Shown piece by piece: positions 1 to 10,689 of a DNA stretch of 64,000 nucleotides. The notes under the pieces are model-generated. The model did not search any database, was not told the origin of the DNA, and was given only the letters and a program-made list of their open reading frames with translations. The stretch spans positions 25,896,717 to 25,960,716 of the forward strand of contig CM077828.1 in the NCBI GenBank assembly GCA_039720395.1. Direction: 5' to 3'. The position numbers were made by a program, and so were the translations under genes. Origin of the DNA: Liquidambar formosana. Taxonomy: Eukaryota > Streptophyta > Magnoliopsida > Saxifragales > Altingiaceae. Position 1 is the first letter of the stretch. Every line of letters begins with the position of its first letter.

Positions 1-148
1 ATTCCATAATCAGGAAAGCTATGATCATAATTGATGATATAAGATCAAAATTGAGAATTCATCAAATAGGCCCAATTTTAGATTCCCAAATTCCAACTGG
101 CTGTTTATGACTATGGCCGCAATTCTCTTTTGTTCCATTCCCAATAAT

Positions 149-1545
149 GGATCGCCATAGACCACCTAGAGAGTGCCCTGTAAACACTACTCCCTCCATT
201 TCCAAATAAGTGTCCTACTTTCTTTTTTTTGGGATGTTTCAAAATAATTGTCTCGTTTTAGAAGTTATTGATTATTTTTTGATTTATTTCCTAAAATATC
301 CTTAAAAAGGTATTTTTCTCCTTTTCAAATGTTTTACATACTTGAGGTCAAAATTGAAATATCAAAATATATACATTGATGTGAAAGCATTTAATAAGGT
401 TTCCTTAAAAAAGCGTGTTTTTTCAAAGGAGACACTTAAGTTGAAACGGAAGGAGTACTTGCTTTTTCTCTGTTACAGTTTTTTGCACCTGAAAATTTAA
501 ACCAGTTATCCAGATTATATTCATGTTGCAACTTTGAGTTTGTTTTGAATTTGTTTCAAAGCATGCATGGGATCATTTTTATCCATGCATAACTTAGCTG
601 GGAAAATACTTGCCTCTTCACCTGTTAGCAAGAACTCATTCGTCTCCACTCATATTCTGCCATGTCTTAGTGTTGAATCAAGTTCATGGGATACAATTTT
701 TGACACAATTCTAAAACAAGATCCAATGATCTCATTATCATGTTAATTATTTTTGCACCTATCTTTTTTGGAGACCATTGGATTTTGCAAAATCTGAAAG
801 CTTGGAAACCGCATTAAAATTTGAATACAAAAATTGTCTGTTGTACACAAAATTTGTATTTAATGGGACAACCGAACAGGCCCTAAAGCTTTTAATTCTT
901 CTGCTAATATCATCAAATCAAATGTTAACTCTAGCAAATTTAGCTACTATTTCCAAAAGGAAAATAAATAAATAAAATCAAATGTTGGACCTTATTATTA
1001 TTATTATTTTTCATTTTTTTTGGGCAAGTTGATGTTGGACCTTATGTCGGAAAAGAATATTTTTTACGTTGATGTGGCAAGATGCAATTGGTCACTATAA
1101 AAGGAGATAACAGTAAAACAGTACAAACGCATGGTATAATATCTACGGACCCCAACAGTTGCAACGTCTAGCACAATCCAAAAGCAAAGCATTGTGACCA
1201 CAAGTTGGAATCAGATACCTCACTTTGAAACGATTGTTTCTCCAAAATTGCTTGAAATCTCCGAAGAAACGCCTCGTTGACGACGGCGACTTCATCGTTG
1301 CCGATGCTTCTCAGCGAAGGAAACAGCCCAAGATCGATCTTCTTTTCGCCGAAAGATTTTCCAGCAAACCAATCATTGACAGACCAAGAACCAGCAAAGC
1401 TGAAAACAGCATCCGGCGAGGACCGGCTTTTCTCCAGAATATAAGGCTTCCCAGTAGACTTGTGGGCTTTCATGGCCGAAGAGCAAGCTCTCTTGATAAG
1501 CCCTTCTTGCATCTCTATGCAGTCTCCGAGTCTTGCTCCTGCCAT
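149..1545 (-). pseudogene. EDS1: EDS1 copy A: intact exon 1, truncated and MITE-interrupted exon 2
   Basis: Exon 1 (1545 down to 1219) is open and reads as the EDS1 N-terminus, with features such as KPYILEKSRSSPD, FSFAGSW and FLRRFQAILEK, and it ends in a good donor (GAG|GTATCT). The acceptor of exon 2 is kept (CAG at 491-489), so exon 2 resumes at 488. Only about 70 exon bases survive: 488-456, then a Stowaway MITE at 190-455, then 189 to about 150. Past that point the sequence becomes non-coding DNA that matches the copy B intron near 8282. Near 160-175 the lipase-motif region also lacks one base relative to copy B. No lipase core or EP domain remains, so this copy cannot encode EDS1. Exon 1 may still be transcribed. 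Confidence 0.85.
190..455. mobile_element. Stowaway-type MITE inserted in EDS1-A exon 2
   Basis: The element is 266 bp. It begins CTCCCTCCATTTCC and ends GAAACGGAAGGAG, which form terminal inverted repeats of the Stowaway (Tc1/mariner) consensus. It is flanked by TA at 188-189 and 456-457. The uninterrupted target is visible in copy B around 6477-6486 as ACTACTCGC, so the insertion site and TA duplication can be read directly. A second member of the family lies at 49836-50091 in opposite orientation. Confidence 0.9.
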
Positions 1546-3033
1546 TTTCCTTTTTCCCTATGCTTGCTTGCTTTGCTTTGCTAATTTTGTAGTTCCCAAA
1601 AGCTCCTTGTGCCTTAGTTCTTGAATTTGTAGGTACCATATAAACAGATGGGTTGATGGGGAATTATGGAAATACCCTTTGTTTAGTTGGGTTTTAGGCA
1701 CAAAATGGTGGGAATTATAGGAATGGATGATGGGCAGTTTTGTCATTAAATATTATTTCGTATTGACTTTAATTTGGAAGTCATTGGTGGAAATTAAATG
1801 TAGTTGGGCTTAGCAAAAATAAATAAATAAATAAATGTAGTTGGGGGAGAATTAGCCCACCTCTAATAATATATGGACCTTATTATATATGAGTCAATGA
1901 GATTTATAAAGAGATTCTTTTGCACTAGCTGCCAGTACAGTATGGTGCCTTTTGCTAGAAGGGGTAGACATCGTTGGATTAGATGACCATTGTAGGTCAA
2001 GCTTATTCACTCTTGGGTTGCTTTTTATGAATGTTTTGCTTGATTGGGTATTCATTTTCCTTTTTTTTCTTTTTTTTTTTGGTAAACGGGTATTCATTTT
2101 CACTAGTGCAGATCTCATGAAGACTATTGTTTTGAGAAATATCTTGGTAACCTACACATTCGGACTTCATGGTAAGAAACAGTCGCTCTAAAAGGTGAAA
2201 AATACGCAGCCACACGGTGAGCACACAAAGAACTATTCTGTGGACTTCTACTAAAAAAATAAAACAAAATAAAGTAGCTTGGAACAGAGATTCTAAGATC
2301 AACTCTTGCTAATCCCTTGAGCCACATGTCTAACTATCACATTTGGCACGTGAGGTTTAAAGTGATACCATAAGCAAGATTGTGAGCCTCTAAAAGTCAC
2401 ATAGATAGGTTTTTCTATCAGTCTTCTGCTTCCTTACCTTTATTTAATCATACTAACACCCAATCGAATCGTTTGAACATTATTCATTAATGGCTTTAAT
2501 GTCCATAATAAATCTGACTCGAGGCTAATTCCAAAAGAGAATGGGAAGTCAAATACAAAACCTACCTAAGTCTTCTTTTAAACCACAGGGTACCCCTTTG
2601 GGATTTACAATGATAGAAAATAGAAACCAAAGTTGTTGGATTTCATGCACACGATTGCAAAAGATTAAGCCCCACTCCCCACAATTCCTCAAATTCGACT
2701 CTTGCTGTCAGTAGTCCTCCTTAGTGGTCAATTTTTAAGTCCAATGTAAGTCTTCGCTGAGGCCTGCGGTTTGCCCTGACCCTAAACTGGGATAGCCTCC
2801 TCTCAACTAAACTTTTTAGTACCAAAAAAAAAGGGGAGGGGGGGCATAGTGGACTCATTTGAAAATTGAAATTCTATGTGAAAAAATATTGAATCAAGCT
2901 ATTTTTATGGGACATCCAAACGCTCCTTAATTTATGTTCTTCATTAGCTTTTTCAATCAGGAATGTATACTTAACCATAGAACTATACCCAATTTCCAGA
3001 GAAACAAAAACTACCCATAAAATTGCCTCCAAC

Positions 3034-4633
3034 TAGGGCTATAAATGAGCTGAGCCGCTCATTAACAGCCCATGAGAAAGCTCGTTAAGGGCTCGACTCG
3101 AGCTTGATCAATTTATAAACAAGCCAAGTTCAAGCTTGAATTCTAAGCTCGTTTAGTAAACAAGCCGAGCTTGAGCATATCAAAGCTCGGCTCGTTTAGG
3201 CTCGTGCACAAGCTCGTTAAGAGCTCGATGAGAAACTTGTTTAGGAGCTCGACAAAAAGCTCGTTAGTGAGCTCATTTAAGGGTTCATGAGTGGGGGCAT
3301 AATTATCCAACTGTACATTTTGGTGTGAAAGAGATACTCATTCCTTAGTATGTTAGTAGTGGATGTTTGATGTTTTTACTTATCTTTAGTAGATCGAGTT
3401 TTAACGTAAAAGATATACTTTTTTTGCAGAATCCAATGGAAGTATGATGGCATGATAACTAGTTTTGAAGCATATATGAGTGTTATAATGTGCTTTAAGC
3501 CTCCAACCAATAACTTTAGTTTTTTAAGTTTATTGCAACTCTTTATTTAATAGTACTGAAAACAGTTATGGCTTTATGGAGTTTTGATTTTGGGTTCTTT
3601 ATGGTTCATGCTTGGATGATGTTTTTTATTGTCGAATTCTTGGTTTATGCTTGAGATGGTGATTTTAAACCATTTATCCCAAAAGAAAAAAATAATAATA
3701 AATTAAAAAAATTAAAAAAAAATCTTAAATGAGCCAAAGCTCGAGCTCGGCTCGAGCTAGAATATTTTCTAACGAGCCAAGCTCAAGCTTGAAATTTAGC
3801 CTCGTTAAAAAGCTCGGCTCGTTTACTAATGAATAGGGCTACAAATGAGCTGAGCCGCTCATTAAGGGCTTGCAGAGAAAGCTCGTTAAAGGATCGGCTC
3901 GAGTTCGATCATTTAATAAACGAACCAAGCTCAAGCCCTAATCTTAGGTTCGTTTAGTAAACAAGCCGAGCTTGAGCATACCAAAGCTCGGCTCGATTAG
4001 GCTCGCGAATAAGTTCGTTTAAGGCTCGATGAGAAGCTTGTTTAGGGGCTCGACAAGAAGCTTATTAGTGGGCTCATTTAAGGGTTCATGAGTGAGGGCA
4101 TAATTGTCCTATTGTACATTTTTGATATGAAAGAGATACTCATTCCCTAGTAAGCTAGTAGTAGATGCTTTTACTTATCTTAGTAAAGTTTTAGCATGAA
4201 AGAAATACTTCTTTTGTGGAATCCAATGGAAATATGATGGAATGGTAACTAGTTTTGAAGCATATATGATTATTATAATGTGCTCCAAGCCCCTAAGCCT
4301 CCAACCAATAACTTTAGTTTTTTAAGTTTATTGCAACTTTTTATTTAATAGTACTGAAAACAATTATGGCCTTATGGAGTTTTGATTTTGGGTTCTTTAT
4401 GGTTCATGCTTGGATGATGTTTCTTATTGTTGATTTCTTGGTTTAGAATCACCATCCCAAGCATAAACGAGCCAAAGCTCGAGCTCGGCTCGAGCTCGAA
4501 TATTTTCTAACGAGCTAAGCTCAAACTTGAAATTTAGGCTCGTTAAAAAGCTCGGCTCGTTTACTAATGAACAAGCTTTTTAACGAACCAAGCCGAGCAC
4601 TCCAAAGCTCGGCTCGGCTCGTTTGTAGCCCTA
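3034..4633. mobile_element. hAT-like non-autonomous element, internally dimeric
   Basis: The ends are TAGGGCTATAAATGAGC on the left and, read on the opposite strand, TAGGGCTACAAACGAGC on the right. The element is flanked by a perfect 8-bp duplication, CCTCCAAC (3026-3033 and 4634-4641), which points to the hAT superfamily. The interior consists of two head-to-tail units that share a dense AGCTCG/GAGCTC-rich subterminal region and a common middle. The second unit starts at 3834 with its own copy of the left terminus. The first unit lacks the right terminus, so only the outermost ends form a complete element. No transposase reading frame is present. It lies just downstream of EDS1-B. Confidence 0.85.
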
Positions 4634-4641
4634 CCTCCAAC

Positions 4642-4922
4642 AAAGCAAAAGGTAACAATATTTAGTATGCGCATCTCGCAATATATGAAAGAAAAGTGAT
4701 TACACTCATTTAAAAGAAGAGAAGCAGCATTTGCAATCGCTTAGCACATCAACAGCTGAAACCCTGGGAAATCAAAAGCTTCACTGAAAAGCTGAACAAG
4801 GTAGAATAAGAAGCCAGAAGTGGCATAAGGATGACAGCTAAAGGACGTGTACGTCTGTAATTATCTTAAGCAAGCAATGCTATATGTAGCACCATCTGGA
4901 CAAAGGGATGAGAATTCCTTTC
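4642..4922. other. Probable EDS1-B 3' flank
   Basis: These are about 280 bases between the hAT-like element and the EDS1-B stop codon. They probably include the 3' UTR. I see no separate gene. The EDS1-B coding end reads AACAG|GTAAGA, so the last in-frame codon region could also act as a splice donor leading to a further short exon here. I could not identify one. Confidence 0.4.
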
Positions 4923-7900
4923 TTACCTGTTCATGTACATTGCAATGCAAGACCCCGATCTATGTTGTTGTGGTAGTTTGTTCCACCACTTGACAAAGGT
5001 GGACTCCTCCAAGAACACATCCATACCTAGCTCCCTTTCACCAACCCATCTCAATATATCTTTCTCCAGCTGCACAATTTTGTTGTCAAACGATTGTCCT
5101 AATTTTCTAGTTTGCTCCTCAACCTCAGCCCAGAAACAGGATTCTGAGTAGAATCCAACTGGCTTCTTTTTGGCATGCTCAAGCCATCTTTGGGTGTATC
5201 TATAACGTTTCGGCCTGGCCCTTCCTTCCAAATAGGCTCCTGTCTCTTCATTCTTTGAATGACGATAGAAGTTTGCAATATCTAAAGGTTCAAGGATGCG
5301 ACGGAACCTGGTTCCAAGATCTATCCACCTTTCCCGGCCTTCAAATCCATCTGGTAGTTCATACCTTTTCAACATTTCGATGATCTCATCCCACATGCCT
5401 GCTAGCTCGAGCCTTTCACATTAGCTTGGAAATCTTCAGCCATGTTTGAAAGCTTGAAGGAGTCATAATAGCCCACCTTGCGAGCCTCACACTTGTCCTG
5501 GTACTGTTTTAGCCAACCTAGGCCCTCTTCAATCTTTTTTACGTAACCATTAATCTTGTCCTCGTTTCTCTTTTTTTGCTTCTCCCATTCTCCGGCAGCA
5601 CAAAGAGACAACCTTGCGCTCGTGCTCTGAGATTCCAAACACACAAAATCAGTACAGTTTTCTAGACATCAATCATTCACAACCCACTGTAGTAATCAAT
5701 CATTTAATCTCAATTAAATTTTGGCAGTAAGAAGTATTGTAGAAGAAGATAACTCACCAGGCCAAGGTCATCTAACGCCCTGTTACTACCATCTGAAGAC
5801 AATGGAAGCTCTTCTAGACAATCTAAAGAAACTACGCTCTGCATTTGCAAGCACTCTTTCAGCTCATTTTCATACATCAAATGGTCCGCCAGGCTTTTGT
5901 TGGCTATGACTGCAAGTTCTGTTTCACTACTCAACTGAGGACAGTAGAATAATAATTGCAGAACTGCATCTGGGTTCTCCACAACAACCAGTTCTCCATT
6001 GCCGGTGAAGAAGACGTAGCTTCCAAAAGGTCTATAAGGGCTAAGCTCGATGAAGCTAGTTACAGTTTCCAGTAACAGATTTGTGTACCCCATGAGATTA
6101 CATGCGGCATGACTTGCAACAGATGATGCATTCCACATCACATTCACATAGAAATCTGAAGCATCCATGGTTTTTCCGAAATATGGGGATTTCGGATTGA
6201 AGAATTGGAGAATTGGCTGTAATTCTTTTTCTATGGATGAGAGGGGAGCAAGCGAAATTCGGGGGACAATGTCGTATTTCATGACAAAATGTATGAAGTA
6301 GCAAGACCAGTTTTCTCTATTGAGAGCATGGGGGAAAATCCGGTCACCGACGAGGGGAGATCCAAAGGTTACACAGCGAGGATGGATTTGATCGTTTTCT
6401 GGTTTTGGGCAGTGTTCCAAGAACCAGAGCATTGCAAGGATCGCCATTGGACCACCTGAGGAGTGCCCTGTAAACACTACTCGCTTTTTCTCTGCTACAG
6501 CCTTCTCAACCTGAAAATTTAAACAAGTTTTCCAGATTATATTCATTTTGCAACTTCGAGTTTGTTTTGAATTTGTTTCGAAGCTAAGATCAAATGGTTT
6601 CATTATCATATTAGTTATTTTTGTACCTAACTTTTTAGAAGGCCATTGGGTTTTACGAAATCTGATGGCTTGAAAATAATGTAAAAAATTGTGTACAAAA
6701 ATTGTGTTTCTTGATCTAACCTTTTTAGTTAATTGAGAAAATATTGGCATCGTATTTTGTTCTTGTAAACATAGACATGTTGACTTGTATTCATAATCTT
6801 GTAAACATGAAAATGCATATACACAGACATGTTGACTTGTATTCATAATCTTGTAAACATGAAAATGCATATACACGATTAATTCTTCTAAATTACTTGG
6901 ACATGTGATGGAACATGAATGATTTTCCCAACGAGGTTCCTCTTGACCCATGAGGAGGGAAGTATTGTCTTACTAGGGGTGACCATGATTCGGTTTGGTT
7001 TGGTTTGGTTTGAGGCTAAAATTCAACCCAAAACAAAGTAGTTAAATTTAAATATTATCAAAGCCCAACCAAACCAAAAAATAACAATTTGATTTGGTTT
7101 CACCGTTTGATTTTAGTTTTCTCATATCAAGTATAAATAATTAAATAAATCATGGATACACACTTAAAGCATCAATTGTATACTAAAATTAACTGCAAAA
7201 ATTTTTTTAAAAATTATTTTTTAAAAAAATTAAAATTAATTTATAACACTAAAACCATCGAAAAGGTTGTCATTATCCATCAAAACAGGGTGTCCTTGTT
7301 TGATGTCTATCAAACAAGTTGTCCTTATCTATATCATATCAAGAAATTTCATAAATTAAAGTTGTTTAATATATGCCAAAACTAAAAGCATCAACTATTT
7401 TATTTGATATTATATAATACTCCGTATAAACTTGTACTTTATATGTTTATATAATTATGTATTATATGGAATAAAATAAAAATAATTAATATATTATAAA
7501 TTTCATTTTTTTTAATTCTCGGTTTGAACCACCATTGCTCACCTCTACTACTTACTGCCTTATCATTGTATCATTTCTCTGGATGCTACCATTAAGGTTA
7601 CGTTTGGTTTGAGAGAATAGAATGAGAATGGGAATGGGAATGAAATGAGAATAAAGATTCCATATTTCCATCCCAATGTTTGGTAAATGATAAGAATGGA
7701 ATGAAAAAATAAAGATGGAACTCATTTAATGATTTTTACTCCTTGAAAGGAGGGAATAACCATTCCTCTTGATTTGGGAAGGAATAGCTATTCCCTCCAA
7801 TGAGGGAATAAACCCCCATAAGAGAATAGTCATTTCATTCCCTTGTACAACCAAACACTCACTTTTGTTTGGAGAATGGAATCACCATTCCATTCCTTCC

Positions 7901-9058
7901 TCTATTCCCACCTAACAAACACAACCTAAAGGGTTTTATAGGTCAATTGTCCATAGTTGACTTGTTTGATTGTTTGGTTGACTCATAGAAGTCACAATTC
8001 CATAATCAGCACTTAATTTTTTTGGAGAATGGAATCACCATTCCATTCCATCCTCTATTCCCCCTAACAAACACAAATTGACCATAGTTGACTTGTTTGA
8101 TTGTTTGGTTGACACAAAGAAGTCACAATTAATCCATAATTAGTAAAGCTATGATCATAATTGATGATATAGGATCAAAATTGAGAATTCATCAAATGGC
8201 CCAATTTTAGATTTCCAAATTCCAACTGTCTGTTTATGACTATGGCCGCAATTCCCTTTTGTTCCATTCCCAATAATGGATTTGTTCACAAAATCATATG
8301 CAGGAATTCAATGAAACAATTCAAATTTTTAGGGACAACCAAACAGGCCTTAAAGCGTTTTATTGTTATGCTAATATCATCAAATCAAAGGTCAACTCTA
8401 GCAAACTTAGCTACTATTATTATATACCATAAGTTTTTTTAACCCCAAAAAGGGTTTTTTTTTTTTTTTTTTAATGAGAATTACATATTGGTCCAGCTAC
8501 TGTAGTTAGTAACTTCGTAATAAATAATTATTAATTTAATTAAGAAATGATTATTAACTGTAACTATTTATATTAGTAAATAATTTGGGTAAATTGATGT
8601 TAGACCTTATGTCGGAAAAGAAGATTTTGATGCTGAAGTGGCAAGATGCAACTGGTGCACTGTAAAAGGAACTAAAGTCAAATTGATCAATTGCATGGTA
8701 TAACAGCCAACAGTTGAATCAGATACCTCAGTTTGAAACGATTGTTTCTCCAAAATTGCATGAAATCTACGTAGAAACGCCCTGTTGACGACGGCGACTT
8801 GATCGTTGCCGATACTTCTGAGCGAATGAAACTGCTTAAGATCGATCTTTGTTTCGCCGAAAGAATTCCAGCGAACCAATCATCCACAGACCAAGAACCA
8901 GCAAAGCTGAAAATGGCATCAGGCGAGGACCGGCTTTTCTCCAGAATATAAGGCTTCCCAGACTTGTGGTTGTGGGCTTTCATTGCCATGGAGCAAGCTT
9001 TCTTGATGAGCACTTCTTCAATACCTATGTACCCTCCAAGTACTGTTGCTGCTGACAT
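4923..9058 (-). CDS. EDS1: EDS1 copy B, lipase-like immune regulator; two single-base frameshifts
   Basis: EDS1 forms heterodimers with PAD4 or SAG101 and relays TNL-receptor and basal immunity signals in cytoplasm and nucleus. Exons are 9058-8727, 6510-5758 and 5626-4923. Exon 2 carries the lipase-like core with the nucleophile motif FTGHSSGG and MKYDIVPR. Exon 3 is the EP domain, including MWDEIIEMLKRYELPD and YYDSFK. Splice sites are canonical (GAG|GTATCT, TTTCAG, CTG|GTGAGT, TCTCAG). Two breaks are visible. One base is missing near 8864, between WFAG and SFGE, compared with copy A. One base is missing in the run at 5414-5416, just before LELAGMWDE. Restoring both would give about 596 residues, slightly short for the family (around 600-625). 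The intron of about 2.2 kb holds MITE debris. It is either a recent pseudogene or an intact gene with assembly errors. Confidence 0.85.
6952..7595. other. AT-rich part of EDS1-B intron 1, no gene
   Basis: This is a very AT-rich stretch with short GGTTT repeats near 6990-7015 and no recognisable coding content. It belongs to the block (about 6720-8290) that copy A lacks between the equivalent exons, so it was probably acquired by insertion into the copy B intron. Confidence 0.5.
7596..7926. mobile_element. Tourist-like MITE
   Basis: The element runs from GGTTACGTTTGGTTTGAG to CAAACACAACC and is flanked by TAA on both sides (7593-7595, 7927-7929), as in PIF/Harbinger-derived elements. Its interior is rich in GGAATGG/CCATTCC motifs. 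It belongs to the same family as the elements at 10300-10685 and 16123-16450. A partial copy follows at about 8010-8075. Confidence 0.8.
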
Positions 9059-9544
9059 TTTTTTCTTTTCTTCCTAAGCTTGCCTTCTTTGCAAATTTTG
9101 TAGTTGCAAAAGATCCTTGTGCTTAGTTCATGAATCAGTGGGTTCTATAAAAACAGATGGGTTGATGGGGAATTATGAAATACCCTTTGTTTGTTTTTTG
9201 GGTTTTGGGCAGGAAATGGTGTAAATTATGGGAAAGGGTGGTGGGCAGTTTTGTCATTAATTTAATCATTGACTATTATTTTTTATTGACTTGGGTTTGG
9301 AAGTCGTTGGTGCCCTGGAAATTAAATGGATTGTGGGGAGGATTTGCCCATGCCACCTCTAATAATATAGTGGGTTCTATAAAACCAGCCGGCCGGGTTG
9401 ATAGAGAATTATGGAAATACCCTTTGTTTTTTGTTTTTTGTTTTTTTTTTTTTTGGTATTTTAGACAGAATGGTGTAAATTATGGGAATGGATGATAAGC
9501 ACTTTTGTCATTAAACAATCATTGACTATTATTTATTTATTTAT

Positions 9545-9790
9545 TTATTTTTTATTTTTATGAACGATCTAAACATATTATAAATTGAATCACTGATACA
9601 AGTTAGCAAAAAAAAGATCCTTAATGAAATCAAGAACTTCCTCAATCTAAACTCACAAGTCATTAATATTCTTTGTGTACTTAGCAAGGACATGAGTCAC
9701 TGCGTTGCCTTCACGGAAAGGTGTGACTTAAAGTCACCACATCACTAAAAAATTCTGCTTCGCTTTGGATGTCTTCGACAATATGGAATC
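9545..9790 (-). pseudogene. LINE RNase H-like remnant
   Basis: Read on the minus strand, a degraded frame contains GNAVTHVLAKYTKNIN followed by a acidic/hydrophobic tail. This resembles the C-terminal RNase H-like region typical of plant LINE-derived proteins, with its conserved HxxxLAK-type end. Stops interrupt it and no reverse transcriptase part is visible. It is present in duplicate copy B only. Confidence 0.5.
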
Positions 9791-10299
9791 TAGAAATTAA
9801 ATGGATTGGGAGGAGGACCACCTCTAATAATATAGAGACCTATATTATGAGTCAATGAGGTCTATAAGAGATTCTTTTGCACCTAGCTGCCAGTATACTA
9901 GTATAGTATGTTAGCTTTTGCTAGAAGGGGTAGAGACCTGTTGGATTAGATGACCATTGTAGGTCAATATTCAGATCTCATGGTGCTTATTCACTCTTGG
10001 GTTAGCTTGTCGTGAACGTTTTGCTTGATTGGTATTCATTTTCACTCGGTGCAGATCTCATGAGGAGTCATTGTTTTGAGAAAGTTCTTGGCAGGCTACA
10101 CATTTGGACTTTAGGACACCCCCATTTGTTTCGTACTTTCAACCTTATGATTTTTTCAAGAAACAGCTGTATTAAAAGAAAAAGAATACACAGCCAGTGT
10201 GAACATTAAGTGAATTATTCTTTCCCCTTTTATCCTAAAAAAATAAAATAAAAATTGATTTGAAAGGGAAGTCTTAACTTCAACTCTTATTAATCCTTA

Positions 10300-10685
10300 G
10301 GCTGTATTTGTTAGGTGAAAATATAGAATGAATGGAATGATGATTCCATTTTCCAAAAAAAAGGTGAGTATTTGGTTTCACAAGGAAATGAAATGGCTAT
10401 TCTTTTGTGGGAGTCTATTCCCTTCAATAAAGAAATAACCATTCCCTTCTAAAACTAAGAGGAATGACTATTCCCTCCTTTTAAATAGTAAAAATCATTA
10501 AAAATAGGTCTTACATTTACTTTTTCATTCCATTCCCACCCCTTATCAAACATTGGGATGGAATGTCCATTCTCATTCTTTTTTTTATTTCCATTCCCAC
10601 CCCTTACCAAACATTAAGATAGAATGTCTATTCTCATTTCATCCCATTTCCACTTTCATTCCATTCCCTCAAACCAAACGCAACC
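10300..10685. mobile_element. Tourist-like MITE in duplicate copy B
   Basis: The element starts GGCTGTATTTGTTAGG and ends AACCAAACGCAACC. It is flanked by TTA at 10297-10299 and 10686-10688, a TWA duplication typical of PIF/Harbinger. Copy A reads straight across the corresponding site near 2310-2325 (aatcccttgagccacatg), so the insertion is younger than the segmental duplication. Confidence 0.85.
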
Positions 10686-10689
10686 TTAG

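Larger units (their letters stand above)
1..2955. repeat. Left copy (A) of a segmental tandem duplication
   Basis: Blocks of this stretch match, in the same orientation and order, blocks of 8128-11975. Anchors I can align by eye are 60-150 with 8185-8282, 880-975 with 8345-8425, 1025-1100 with 8590-8665, the EDS1 first exons, 1640-1745 with 9150-9260, 1870-1995 with 9840-9965, 2100-2300 with 10050-10290, 2640-2690 with 11390-11445, and 2845-2955 with 11870-11975. After 2955 and about 11975 the copies diverge, which places the right breakpoint between EDS1 and the mS41-like gene. Each copy has its own transposon insertions. Confidence 0.85.

Noticed and set aside
2690..2840. Possible SINE or retro-insert ending in an A tract in duplicate copy A
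   Set aside because: No convincing A and B boxes or target duplication were found, and the alignment to copy B is disrupted here, so the boundaries cannot be supported.
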